Numbered from the stretch's first letter, positions 1 through 7,554 are shown. The stretch: 64,000 nt of DNA from Bradyrhizobium sp. JYMT SZCCT0428 (GCF_018131075.1 NZ_JAFCLS010000001.1:310001-374000), one strand, 5' to 3'. Notes: a model not told the origin generated them from the letters alone. Numbers and translations: made by a program.

Positions 1-1355
1 CATGCGGCGGCACCTGCTCGCACGTCAATGTTGGCCTCCCAATCGGCCAAGCACTCCCGGTGTAATTTGGCCGATGTCGCTCCCCGGGTTACTTCAACGA
101 GATCGCCAGATTCCCCGCATGAGCAGCACTCCTGAGAAAGGGCGCCGCTGGCGCAAACGTGCGCTACCAGCGCTACCTCCGCTACCGGTTTGTTTTGATT
201 AATCAATTCAGTAGCGGTGGTAGCGCCGGTAGCGCTTAAGTCCGGCAGGTATCGGTTCCAGGCATCGGCGAAGGTCTCGGCCTGATATCCTTTCTTGTTG
301 GTGCCCTCGATTTTGACGTCGCAAGACTTGATGCCGTAGCCCTTGAGGCGCTTTGCCAGCCCGCGATCGTCCAGGGGGCGGCCAAAGATGATCCGCCATG
401 GCGATTCAGGGCGGTCATGCAATCGCTGCAATAATGTTTCGGTCCAGAGTCTCACGTCCGTGCCGAACGCATCACGAATGTGCTCCAGAAGTTCAACCCC
501 AGGCGATGTGGCCTCCGCTTTCCCGCCCTGTACAAAATAGGATGCGGCTTTCCGTGCTAATTCTGGCCAATTGCCGCCTGCGGCGTCGGCGATTAGCAGC
601 AAAGGTTCCCAGCACTCAGCGGCCCGGTCCGTCACACCCGGTGGCATCTGCGCTGTTTCCCTGCTCAAGTCAGGTAGTGATGACGTCCACAACGCGATCT
701 TATCGAAGATGCCGGTAGCGATCGGCTGCACCATTCGTGTCCGAAACTGCTCCACCACTTCATCCGGCGCCCTCCTACGCATCCGGATTATGATGGCGCG
801 CGAGGCCAACGTGTCCGGCAGATCCTTGAGTCCAGCCAACGCGACGGGGGCAAACGAATCCAGCTCCTCGACTTCAATCCGTTTACCAATGGTGATGCAG
901 CGGTAGGCCTTTGCACCGCGCTTATAGCCAGAGTTCAAAATCGATCGGACGTCGAGGTTACCCTCTTCGCGTTTACTGTTGCCGAACAGTGCGTCGATCT
1001 CGTCAAACAAGATCGTGTGACCGCCTTCCGCCACCTTCCTCACCAATGCAGCGGGTGACAAATTGAAACTGAGCAGAGACCCGGGTGTCAGGATTTCCGT
1101 CACTTCGAGGGCGCGAGTCTTTCCGCTCTCTTTCTCCTCCGACATAAAGGCAATCCGCGGCGTCGTGTGCCAGTGCTGCATGCAATGCGAATGTGCAATC
1201 CAAAGCGCGTGAGCGGTTTGGGCATGTTCGGTCGGGTAGCGGACGTAACGTCCCAAGAACCCGAACACCTGCCGGAGTACGCGGTCACCGGTGGCGGCGT
1301 CGTGATCCGCAGCGAAGCGATCAAGTTCTGCGTTAGTCAGCGTTTCCGGATTCAT
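1..1355 (-). CDS. DUF3631-type P-loop helicase/primase-associated protein (3' end at window edge)
   Basis: Reading from ATG 1355 the frame stays open for 451 codons, and the first two bases of the next codon (TG) are the window edge, so a stop may follow at once. A Walker A loop ends in ESGKT (residues 76-80) and a Walker B ILFDEID lies near 115-121. A second conserved block (LLLIADAAGGNWPE, about 253-264) matches DUF3631 proteins of plasmids, phages and genomic islands, which are thought to be replicative helicase or primase partners. The C-terminus has a possible zinc site, with CCSC near 410-413 and HREC near 432-435. The ATG overlaps the stop of the upstream small ORF (ATGA), and GGAGG lies upstream. 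It is the last visible gene of the integrated element's operon. DNA unwinding at an element origin is inferred, not shown. Confidence 0.75.
   Translation of the reverse strand, partial: MNPETLTNAELDRFAADHDAATGDRVLRQVFGFLGRYVRYPTEHAQTAHALWIAHSHCMQHWHTTPRIAFMSEEKESGKTRALEVTEILTPGSLLSFNLSPAALVRKVAEGGHTILFDEIDALFGNSKREEGNLDVRSILNSGYKRGAKAYRCITIGKRIEVEELDSFAPVALAGLKDLPDTLASRAIIIRMRRRAPDEVVEQFRTRMVQPIATGIFDKIALWTSSLPDLSRETAQMPPGVTDRAAECWEPLLLIADAAGGNWPELARKAASYFVQGGKAEATSPGVELLEHIRDAFGTDVRLWTETLLQRLHDRPESPWRIIFGRPLDDRGLAKRLKGYGIKSCDVKIEGTNKKGYQAETFADAWNRYLPDLSATGATTATELINQNKPVAEVALVAHVCASGALSQECCSCGESGDLVEVTRGATSAKLHRECLADWEANIDVRAGAAA
161..235. repeat. Iteron-like inverted array flanking an AT-rich palindrome
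   Basis: The left arm (161-186) and right arm (210-235) are inverted copies matching at 23 of 26 positions. Each arm is three tandem 9-base units of the form GGTAGCGNN. The 23-base centre (187-209) is AT-rich and contains the perfect palindrome TTGATTAATCAA (195-206). The array lies inside the 3' coding part of the DUF3631 gene. Iterons beside an AT-rich segment within or near a replication gene are typical of plasmid and satellite-phage origins. A strong hairpin or a regulator site are alternatives. Confidence 0.6.
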
Positions 1356-1576
1356 TGACCGACCTCCATCGTATCGGCGACGGTGTCCAGACATCCAGGT
1401 GCGACATACGCAGCCCATTCGACTGCGTCGCTCGAACTAATCCGGTCGGTCTTCAACGCCATACCGATCTCGACCAGCTCTTCCGCGATAAGGCGCACTC
1501 GGCTGATCGCTACTCGAATTCTTTGCAACGTGAATTCCCGATCTTCATCGCGTTGTGTGGCGATAGCGCTGGTCAT
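1352..1576 (-). CDS. Small hypothetical protein of the integrated element (74 aa)
   Basis: I chose ATG 1576 (product starts MTSAIATQRDE) because it overlaps the upstream stop as ATGA and has GAGG about 9 bases upstream. The longer frame from 1666 lacks these features. The product is mostly predicted helix with no motif I recognise. Its stop overlaps the start of the DUF3631 gene as ATGA, so it is probably translationally coupled to it. A small accessory or regulatory subunit is possible but unsupported. Confidence 0.55.
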   Translation of the reverse strand: MTSAIATQRDEDREFTLQRIRVAISRVRLIAEELVEIGMALKTDRISSSDAVEWAAYVAPGCLDTVADTMEVGQ

Positions 1577-1794
1577 GCAGAGAACCTCGCGCCGCTGAAG
1601 TCGCTGATGGCAATGCCGGCGATATGGGCCTGGGCAGGATCCTGAAAGCGGCAGGTCGAAAGCCACCGTGAATGACCGGCCGAATAGCGAATGGCCAAAC
1701 TGCTCGTACCATCTGAAGGATCGCGAACTTCGACGATATCGACGACGGCACCAATTGCGCGCGAGACGGCTTGAATTGCTGTGGCCTCACTCAT
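1573..1794 (-). CDS. Small hypothetical protein of the integrated element (73 aa)
   Basis: The product begins MSEATAIQAVSRA and has no recognised domain. ATG 1794 overlaps the end of the Topo VI-A-like gene; an in-frame ATG at 1803 is an alternative. Its stop overlaps the next start. The tight packing supports a real gene in one polycistron, but the function is unknown. Confidence 0.5.
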   Translation of the reverse strand: MSEATAIQAVSRAIGAVVDIVEVRDPSDGTSSLAIRYSAGHSRWLSTCRFQDPAQAHIAGIAISDFSGARFSA

Positions 1795-2665
1795 CGGACA
1801 CATCCAGTGCGCCGACTAGGCGCTTGATGATTTCGCGTTCACTCGCTTCCGCGATCTTCATGATCTCGAATTGGTGCCGTGGTAGGTGCCGCTCGATTAC
1901 TCTCTCGACAAGCCGACGAAGCTCTCCCGGCGGAATAGCATCAAGCTCGACGTACACGTCGCCGAAGCCCTTGGACCGTGAGTCCGAAGTCTTGGTTGGC
2001 CGCGTTGGCAACTCCATTGCCTTGATCTGGTAGGGCGTGACGGCGGCGCGGTGGAAGTGGATCTCCGCCCATGGCACCATCTCCCGCAACGTCGACTCGA
2101 TCTTCTCTCCGGCGTTGACGCCGGACGGGTCGAAGTCGCCGAAGTGGTAAATGTAGGTGGGGACGTCCAACTCGCCGATGTACTCGGCCGCTCCGTACAG
2201 GAACGAGAGGCTTGCGTAGCCCCGCGCCACCATCAACGGGACGTCGTACATGCTGGTAATGGGGAAGATCACGCCCGATAGGGCGTCCTTCTCCAGCCAT
2301 ATCTCGACGTAGCAGTCGGCGTCAGCCCAGAGTGACTTCCTGTACAGCCTCGCCGTCTCGTCCAGCGCCGCCTGGACGCCGTCATAGGTCCGCGGGCGAC
2401 GCTGAAACCGGGTGTTGTCGGCGATCCATCCGTAAGGCAGCGCGCCGCTCTGGCGCATCTGCACGAGGTCTGTCTGGACCTTGGTGTAACCGGACTCCGA
2501 CTTCTCCACCAAGCCGAGGACCGTGGCCTGGTAGAACACCTGACGAACCGTCATCGGGTGCATCGCGGCGATAATGTTATGCAGTTGTTTGCGCCGATGG
2601 CGAACCTCTTCCCTGGAGGCTCGGTACCGCTTTATATGGCTTGCCTCATAAACGGTTGCGGTCAT
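1787..2665 (-). CDS. Free-standing Topo VI-A/Spo11-like Toprim protein
   Basis: This 292-residue protein has the layout of the topoisomerase VI A subunit and Spo11. An N-terminal winged-helix-like segment contains RQVFYQA (41-47), matching the block that carries the DNA-cleaving tyrosine; Y45 is the candidate. A Toprim domain follows, with an acidic residue in EIWLEKDAL (E125) and the metal-binding motif GDFDPSG (D167, D169). It is shorter than archaeal Topo VI-A, and no GHKL ATPase B subunit is visible in the window. Short stand-alone A-like proteins on bacterial mobile elements have been described as Mini-A. The gene starts by overlapping the upstream small ORF (ATGA). A role in cleaving element or host DNA for replication or recombination is inferred. 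Confidence 0.65.
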   Translation of the reverse strand: MTATVYEASHIKRYRASREEVRHRRKQLHNIIAAMHPMTVRQVFYQATVLGLVEKSESGYTKVQTDLVQMRQSGALPYGWIADNTRFQRRPRTYDGVQAALDETARLYRKSLWADADCYVEIWLEKDALSGVIFPITSMYDVPLMVARGYASLSFLYGAAEYIGELDVPTYIYHFGDFDPSGVNAGEKIESTLREMVPWAEIHFHRAAVTPYQIKAMELPTRPTKTSDSRSKGFGDVYVELDAIPPGELRRLVERVIERHLPRHQFEIMKIAEASEREIIKRLVGALDVSDE

Positions 2666-2862
2666 GCGGCACCGCCTTGGCCGAACACGAGGGGCCGCAA
2701 CATCTCCGCTACAGGGGCGCTGATTGCGTAGCGGCGCTTAAGGCGTGAGAGCTGCAGAAGCTGTTGCAGTTCGGACTGATCTGGCCTAAATTCCGCGGCG
2801 TCCTGGCAGACACCGTTGGGAATTGGCTCGCCTAATTGGCGGGCCTTTTCTATTTGGGTCAT
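2662..2862 (-). CDS. Small hypothetical protein of the integrated element (66 aa)
   Basis: A 66-residue product beginning MTQIEKARQLGEPIP, with a Leu/Gln-rich central helix (LQQLLQLSRLKRRY). It starts three bases after the AlpA-like gene and ends overlapping the start of the Topo VI-A-like gene as ATGA, so it belongs to the same transcript. I recognise no family. A small DNA-binding or adaptor protein is possible from its basic helix. Confidence 0.5.
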   Translation of the reverse strand: MTQIEKARQLGEPIPNGVCQDAAEFRPDQSELQQLLQLSRLKRRYAISAPVAEMLRPLVFGQGGAA

Positions 2863-2865
2863 GGA

Positions 2866-3108
2866 TTATTCAGCCTCCCCATCGCGCGCAGCAATGCGGT
2901 CCTGCTGATGTGCCAACACCTCGCCTTCCGGCCAGCCGACGGCGCGTCCATCCGTGTCGAGCTTAATGGGTTTGGAAAACTTGCCCGCCTTGATCTTGTC
3001 GTAAAGGGTCGCGCGCGACCATCCGGTCGCTTCCAAGACGGCAGGTAGGCGCAGGATGCGCTGCAAACCCGCGCCTCCTTTGCCTGTAACTTCCGGTCGA
3101 ACCAACAT
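2866..3108 (-). CDS. AlpA/excisionase-type DNA-binding regulator
   Basis: An 80-residue protein with the MerR-like winged helix of AlpA-family regulators. LRLPAVLEATGWSRATLYDKI (about 19-39) is the helix-turn-helix, followed by the FSKPIKL wing and a conserved GWPEGEVLAH. AlpA proteins on P4-like elements and genomic islands control the integrase or act as excisionases. It heads the tight part of the operon that reads towards the Topo VI-A-like and DUF3631 genes, so it could switch between integration and replication. Function is inferred from family and position. Confidence 0.75.
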   Translation of the reverse strand: MLVRPEVTGKGGAGLQRILRLPAVLEATGWSRATLYDKIKAGKFSKPIKLDTDGRAVGWPEGEVLAHQQDRIAARDGEAE

Positions 3109-3193
3109 GTGTGTCTCCGAATAAGACGGCTCCGTGCGTTGGAGGCCTTATCCGGACATAAAAGGAGGATGGCGCCGTGTAACGCCGGAAGTT

Positions 3194-3637
3194 TTACCTT
3201 TTTCGCGGCGTTCGGCGGGAAGGTTTCTTGGTATGGAGCTTGTTCACTTCAGAATACAATTCCTTGCAAACTGTACGACCGATGCCAAATTTCTTTCCCA
3301 CTTCTTCAAAAAGAACGTCGTCGATCGTGCGATCGCGCTTCTCGTTCAAGTGGCGAATTGTTACATAAACGTCTAGTTGGATGCTTTTTTTGAACGCCGC
3401 GCGGTCGATGTGAATCCCATCGGGATGCGGCTTGCCGAACGCGTCGTCTAACGAAGCGGCATCGAAGCTTCGAATTCTTTTGTAGCCGGTTATAAAGGCC
3501 CTTGCGGCCCATTGCGGCAACTTCAATCCGTGTACAGCGCAGTGGTTTATTGCGGCGAAGAGGGAAATACGCTTTCCTTCTTTGAAGCTTGCTTCATATG
3601 CATCGAGCATAAGCCCAGCTTCGTCATGATCCGACAT
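3194..3637 (-). CDS. Hypothetical protein between integrase and AlpA-like regulator
   Basis: The 147-residue product begins MSDHDEAGLMLDAYEASF from ATG 3637, with GGTGG just upstream; the longer frame to 3670 has no better signal. It overlaps the integrase 3' end by 14 bases. The C-terminus is very basic (KLHTKKPSRRTPRKR), and a segment near 110-135 (IDDVLFEEVGKKFGIGRTV) resembles a helix-turn-helix, so DNA binding is plausible. I do not recognise the family. Confidence 0.6.
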   Translation of the reverse strand: MSDHDEAGLMLDAYEASFKEGKRISLFAAINHCAVHGLKLPQWAARAFITGYKRIRSFDAASLDDAFGKPHPDGIHIDRAAFKKSIQLDVYVTIRHLNEKRDRTIDDVLFEEVGKKFGIGRTVCKELYSEVNKLHTKKPSRRTPRKR

Positions 3638-4841
3638 GCTGACCACCGGCACAATAAGCAGCCCAATCATTCATCAGAGCGCGACGCTTTTCGCGCATGT
3701 CGCCGCGTCGATACGCCGCCTCCGTTTTATCGGAGACCGTATGGGCCAAAGCCATTTCGAGCATTTCGTTTGGATAGTTTGTTTGCTCTGCGCCCCAATC
3801 GCGAAACGCTGACCGGAAACCGTGAACGGTCACCTCCTCGCCAACCAATTCTTTCGTCAACCTAATCATAACAGCCGGCGAGATCGGCTTTCCCGGATCC
3901 GTGCCAATGAAGATGAAATCCGCGTCTCGCTGCAAACCGTTCAACAATTCGATCGCCCGATCACACAGGGGCACAACGTGATCGCGGCGCAGTGAGCCCT
4001 TCCTGGACTTTATACGCGCACCAGGGACGATCCATAGGCGCTCTACAGCGTCGATTTCGTTCCACGTCGCTCCGATTACGTCGCCTGTGCGGGCGGCGGT
4101 CAAAATTAAGAACTCCAGCGCACGGGCATTAACGCCAACCTGTTCTCGCAGATCTGTCATAAATCGCGGCAGATCCCGATAGGGCATCGCCGCGAGGTTC
4201 TTGACCGGCGCGATGCGAGCACGGGCCGGAAGCAGTTGTTCTAGGTGGCCGCGCCAGCGCGCCGGATTTTCTCCACCACGGTAGTCACGCGCCTTCGCCC
4301 AATCCAGCACGGTCTCGATTCGCCCCCGAACACGGCGCGCGGTTTCCGTCTTAGTGAGCCAGATCGGCTCCAGCACGGCCAGCACATGCGGCTTCTCGAC
4401 GGCCGAAACCGGCATGTCCCCGACAACCGGGTTTACATACTGATCGAGTGTTACTTTCCATTGTTGCTTATGCCGCGCTGACTTCCAGCTTGAGGCGTGC
4501 GCATCGATATATTTTTTAGCGCATTCCCGGAATGTTATGCCCTCGCTCAGGGCGACCGCCTGCTCGATCTTCTTTTTGTGCCTCGCCTCGATCGGGTCGA
4601 CGCCTTCCCATATCTGGCGGTGCATGTCCGAGGCTCGCTTGCGGGCTTCGGACAGCGACACCGAATGGATTGGTCCCAGACCCATCTTCCGAGCTCGACC
4701 GGCGATCATGTACCGGTAAACCCATGCCTTGGTTTTCTGGGCGCTGACTTGCAAATAGAGCCCGTGACCGTCACCATATAGGCCCGGCGGCAGGTCGCTC
4801 TTAACGCGCAAAGCAGATAATCTGTGTGCGACTCGAGGCAT
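3624..4841 (-). CDS. int: Tyrosine recombinase/integrase with DUF4102-type arm domain
   Basis: This 405-residue P4-type integrase starts at ATG 4841 (MPRVAHRLSALRVK), with GGAG 6-9 bases upstream. The longer frame begins at a TTG at 4871 and is unlikely. The N-terminal arm-binding domain carries LPPGLYGDGHGLYLQV (about 17-32). The catalytic set is visible: R251 in TAARTGD, H340-x-x-R343 in HGFR, H367, and nucleophile Y377 in EAAYRRG. It would integrate and excise the element whose genes continue to the left. No tRNA is recognisable next to the gene, so the attachment target is unclear. Confidence 0.92.
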   Translation of the reverse strand: MPRVAHRLSALRVKSDLPPGLYGDGHGLYLQVSAQKTKAWVYRYMIAGRARKMGLGPIHSVSLSEARKRASDMHRQIWEGVDPIEARHKKKIEQAVALSEGITFRECAKKYIDAHASSWKSARHKQQWKVTLDQYVNPVVGDMPVSAVEKPHVLAVLEPIWLTKTETARRVRGRIETVLDWAKARDYRGGENPARWRGHLEQLLPARARIAPVKNLAAMPYRDLPRFMTDLREQVGVNARALEFLILTAARTGDVIGATWNEIDAVERLWIVPGARIKSRKGSLRRDHVVPLCDRAIELLNGLQRDADFIFIGTDPGKPISPAVMIRLTKELVGEEVTVHGFRSAFRDWGAEQTNYPNEMLEMALAHTVSDKTEAAYRRGDMREKRRALMNDWAAYCAGGQHVGS

Positions 4842-5039
4842 TCGAGGCTCCGTCAACAACGCACAACCCAATGTACAAATTGTTCTCGGATTGTACCGGA
4901 TGACAGCGGACGAAGCCAGACGGTGATTATCTAAGAAATGCCCTATTCATGGGGATAAGTCGGACAGTAGCGGACACTAGCAGACACATCCGTAGCGGAC
5001 ACCGATTCCGCGGACGGAGTTCGATCCGGAGGCCGAATC
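4842..5039. promoter_or_regulatory. Integrase upstream region with inverted and direct repeats (possible operator/arm/att sites)
   Basis: Just upstream of the integrase, GTACAA (4873-4878) and TTGTAC (4891-4896) form an inverted repeat with a 12-base spacer. Further out, GTAGCGGACAC occurs at 4967-4977 and 4992-5002, with a degenerate copy CTAGCAGACAC at 4977-4987. Such short repeats beside an integrase are often arm-type binding sites or part of an attachment site. The second half-site of the element lies outside the window, so the att core cannot be fixed. Confidence 0.4.
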
Positions 5040-5567
5040 GTGAGCCAAAACGACCCGACCGACAACGCCCTGGCGGCGATCGCCAGCATTCTCGATCAGC
5101 CGCCCGTGATCCCGCGCGAGCGCGAACGGCCAGCCGCTGAAGACGCGCCGGCCACCCCTCCGCCGCTCGAACCTCCGCCGCTCGAAGAATTTCAACCGAT
5201 CGAAGCACTGCCGTCGCTCGCGGTTCCACCGCCGCTTGAGGCCGCCGCGCCGATCGAGGCCGCCCCGCCGCCTGAGGTCTTTCTACCTTTCGAGGCCGAT
5301 GGCTATTCCAAGGTCGGGCCCGGACCAATGGCCGCGATCCGTTTCAAATGGACGGTCCGCGAGGACGATGGCGACTATTACGTCGACGAGACCATTGGCG
5401 AGAATTCGACGCCTATTGTCAGCGGACCGATGAACAAGGATGCCGCGATCCAGCTGGTCGACGACCGCGAAGCCGCGGCACGTCGCCGGTTCGAGCAACT
5501 GAAAAGCGAAATGACAGGACGCGCCGCCGTCGCCAATCTGGTGCGCAAAGACAACGGCGAGACATAA
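5040..5567 (+). CDS. Hypothetical protein with Pro/Glu-rich N-terminus
   Basis: A GTG start at 5040 gives 175 residues. Residues about 20-85 are Pro/Glu/Ala-rich, with repeated PPLE/PIEA units. The C-terminal part (about 95-150) is compact and mixed in charge (IRFKWTVREDDGDYYVDETIG). There is no signal peptide or membrane segment. It sits between the integrated element and the chromosomal pheC gene, so it may belong to either. I do not recognise the family. Confidence 0.5.
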   Translation: MSQNDPTDNALAAIASILDQPPVIPRERERPAAEDAPATPPPLEPPPLEEFQPIEALPSLAVPPPLEAAAPIEAAPPPEVFLPFEADGYSKVGPGPMAAIRFKWTVREDDGDYYVDETIGENSTPIVSGPMNKDAAIQLVDDREAAARRRFEQLKSEMTGRAAVANLVRKDNGET

Positions 5568-5576
5568 TCCTACACG

Positions 5577-5690
5577 CTATTTCGGCGGCCCCAGGAAATC
5601 CTTCTTGGGGAGATCCACGCCGGCTTGGCGCAGGATGTCGTAAGCCGTGGTGACGTGCATCTGGTCTAAATCCTGCGCTAACACAACCAA
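5577..5690 (-). pseudogene. Short conserved-looking coding fragment (about 37 codons)
   Basis: On the minus strand the frame ending at TAG 5577-5579 reads LAQDLDQMHVTTAYDILRQA and ends in KKDFLGPPK. It looks like real protein sequence but has no good ATG. TTG 5690 is the nearest plausible start, and a stop lies a little further upstream. It may be the 3' remnant of a gene cut by past rearrangement, or a very small protein. The family is not recognised. Confidence 0.3.
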
Positions 5691-5723
5691 GGTGTCATCG
5701 AACTCACCGGCGGAGAAGAACTG

Positions 5724-6503
5724 ATGTTTCGAATGCTATTTGGTCTGGGCATGGCTGTCCTGTTGACGATGTCAGCCCATGCCCAGCAACCGGCCCCTTC
5801 CCGCCTCGACGACATCATCAAGCGCGGCACGCTGCGGGTCGGCATGACCGGCGACTACCGGCCCTTCACCTATCTCGACAAGACGACTTCGAAATTCAGC
5901 GGCTTTGACGTCGACATGGCGGAAGCGCTCGGCAAGGCGCTCGGCGTCAAGGTCGAATTCGTCCACACCGCATGGCCGCAACTGATGAAGGATTTCGAGG
6001 CCGACAATTTCGACGTTGCGATGGGCGGCGTATCGATCACGCTTGACCGGCAGAAGAAGGGCCTGTTCTCGACGCCGATCATGCGTGAGGGCAAGACGCC
6101 GATCGCGCGCTGCGCCGACAAGGGTAAGTACGAAACCATTGCCGACATCGATAAGCCCGGCACGCGTGTGATCGTCAATCCCGGCGGCACCAACGAACGG
6201 TTTGCCCGCGCCAACGTCAAGAACGCGGAAGTGAAACTGCACAACGACAACGTCACGATCTTCGACGAGATCGCCAAGGGCAATGCCGACCTGATGATGA
6301 CGGATTCGTCGGAGACGCTGTACCAGCAGAAGCTGCATCCCGGCGTGCTGTGCGCGGTGCATCCCGAAAAGCCGTTCGACTTCGCCGAGAAAGCCTATTG
6401 GCTGCAGCGCGACGTCGCCCTGAAAGCCTTCGTCGATCAGTGGCTGCACATCTCAACCGAGGATGGCAGTTTCAGGAAAATCTGCGCCGCCTGGTTCGAT
6501 TGA
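5724..6503 (+). CDS. pheC: Periplasmic cyclohexadienyl dehydratase (PheC type)
   Basis: This 259-residue protein has a signal peptide (about 1-20, ending SAHA) and a periplasmic binding protein fold. It follows the PheC pattern closely: GDYRPFTY, GFDVDMAEALG, the NPGGTNERFARAN block, NVTIFDEI, ADLMMTD, PFDFAEKAYW and VDQWLHI. PheC enzymes decarboxylate and dehydrate arogenate or prephenate, giving phenylalanine or phenylpyruvate in the periplasm. They evolved from amino-acid-binding proteins. A glutamate follows ADLMMTD at the place of the family's catalytic acid. An amino-acid ABC binding protein is the alternative, but no transporter genes adjoin it. GGAGAAG lies upstream of the ATG. Confidence 0.8.
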   Translation: MFRMLFGLGMAVLLTMSAHAQQPAPSRLDDIIKRGTLRVGMTGDYRPFTYLDKTTSKFSGFDVDMAEALGKALGVKVEFVHTAWPQLMKDFEADNFDVAMGGVSITLDRQKKGLFSTPIMREGKTPIARCADKGKYETIADIDKPGTRVIVNPGGTNERFARANVKNAEVKLHNDNVTIFDEIAKGNADLMMTDSSETLYQQKLHPGVLCAVHPEKPFDFAEKAYWLQRDVALKAFVDQWLHISTEDGSFRKICAAWFD

Positions 6504-6615
6504 TCGGCCGGCAAATATGCAATTTTCGCCGCAAATTGACCGTTTGTCGGGGGCAAATTGGGCTGCGCGGACGACATTGAACCAAAGCCGCTGATACACG
6601 ACTTATCGTTTGAAA

Positions 6616-6629
6616 GTGATCTGGATCAC
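6616..6629. promoter_or_regulatory. CRP/FNR-type palindrome GTGA-N6-TCAC
   Basis: GTGATCTGGATCAC lies 60 bases upstream of the DUF2147 gene start. It matches the GTGA-N6-TCAC core of CRP-type sites. No -10/-35 pair was assigned, so its use is unproven. Confidence 0.35.
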
Positions 6630-6689
6630 GTTTTGCGAGCTGCCATTGCGTAGCTTCGGGGGTTGGGATTCCCTGCTCAGGAGGTCATT

Positions 6690-7526
6690 ATGAAGAAGCT
6701 TCTGGCGATCGCCGCGTTTTTGCTGGCGAGCAGTGCCGCGCAGGCGCAGTACACTTTCGATTACGGCGGCCGCACCATTCGGATCGATCCCGATCGCGGC
6801 ACCGTTCAGATCCCAGGCGTCTACGACAATACGCCGAAGGCCAAACGCTCGCGCAACGAGGACGGTGATCGCGACCGTCCGCGCAAGCAGTCGCCGCAAC
6901 AGGCAAAGACGGACTCCAGGACGCAGCCCGACACGGTCGCTCCCGCCGCACCTGCTCCCGCCGCGCCTCTCCCCGCCGAGCAGGCCGCTGCTCCGGCGGC
7001 CCCTGCACCCGTTCCTGCAACTCCCGCACCGGTCGCGCCCGCTGAACCGTCGGCTGTCGCCGTTGCCCCGGCGGCCGATCCGGCGACTGTGCCGGCCGCT
7101 CCACTGCCGCCCAGCGCACCCGCCCCGCAGGTCCAGCAAGAGCCGCCTCCCGCGCCAAAGCCTGCGCCTGCCGTCGCCGCGGTAACGCCGCTGCCCGCAC
7201 CGCCGCCGGCCGCCCCGCAGGCAGCGAACTCGCCGCTTGGCGTCTGGCTGACGGAAGAGAAGGAAGGCAAGGTCCGCATCGAACAATGCGGCGCCAATCT
7301 TTGCGGCTATTCCGTCGACAAGAAGTCAAACCGCAACGGCGAGCAGGTGCTGATCAACATGAAGCCCGGCAAGGACAACAAATGGAGCGGCCGGATTTTC
7401 GATCCGAATTCCGGCAGCACCTATGATTCAACGCTCGCGATGAAAGGCTCCGACAGCCTGCGCGTTCAGGGCTGCGCCTTTGGCGGCATGTTCTGCGGTG
7501 GCCAGACCTGGACCCGCGTGAACTGA
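6690..7526 (+). CDS. Secreted DUF2147-domain protein with Pro/Ala-rich linker
   Basis: ATG 6690 follows AGGAGG at ideal distance, giving 278 residues; the longer frame from 6663 adds no coding signal. The N-terminus is a signal peptide (MKKLLAIAAFLLASSAAQAQ). Residues about 65-180 are a long Pro/Ala linker typical of a periplasmic spacer. The C-terminal domain (about 183-278), with GVWLTEEKEGKVRIEQCG and a cysteine-rich GCAFGGMFCGGQTW near the end, matches DUF2147, a lipocalin-like periplasmic family of unknown role. A terminator hairpin follows, so it is probably transcribed alone. Confidence 0.75.
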   Translation: MKKLLAIAAFLLASSAAQAQYTFDYGGRTIRIDPDRGTVQIPGVYDNTPKAKRSRNEDGDRDRPRKQSPQQAKTDSRTQPDTVAPAAPAPAAPLPAEQAAAPAAPAPVPATPAPVAPAEPSAVAVAPAADPATVPAAPLPPSAPAPQVQQEPPPAPKPAPAVAAVTPLPAPPPAAPQAANSPLGVWLTEEKEGKVRIEQCGANLCGYSVDKKSNRNGEQVLINMKPGKDNKWSGRIFDPNSGSTYDSTLAMKGSDSLRVQGCAFGGMFCGGQTWTRVN

Positions 7527-7554
7527 AACGCCAACAACCCGCATTCAACTAAAG

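Noticed and set aside
5005..5040. tRNA-like TTCGATCC segment next to the integrase
   Set aside because: The flanking bases do not form a T-arm stem, and no acceptor or anticodon arms can be drawn.
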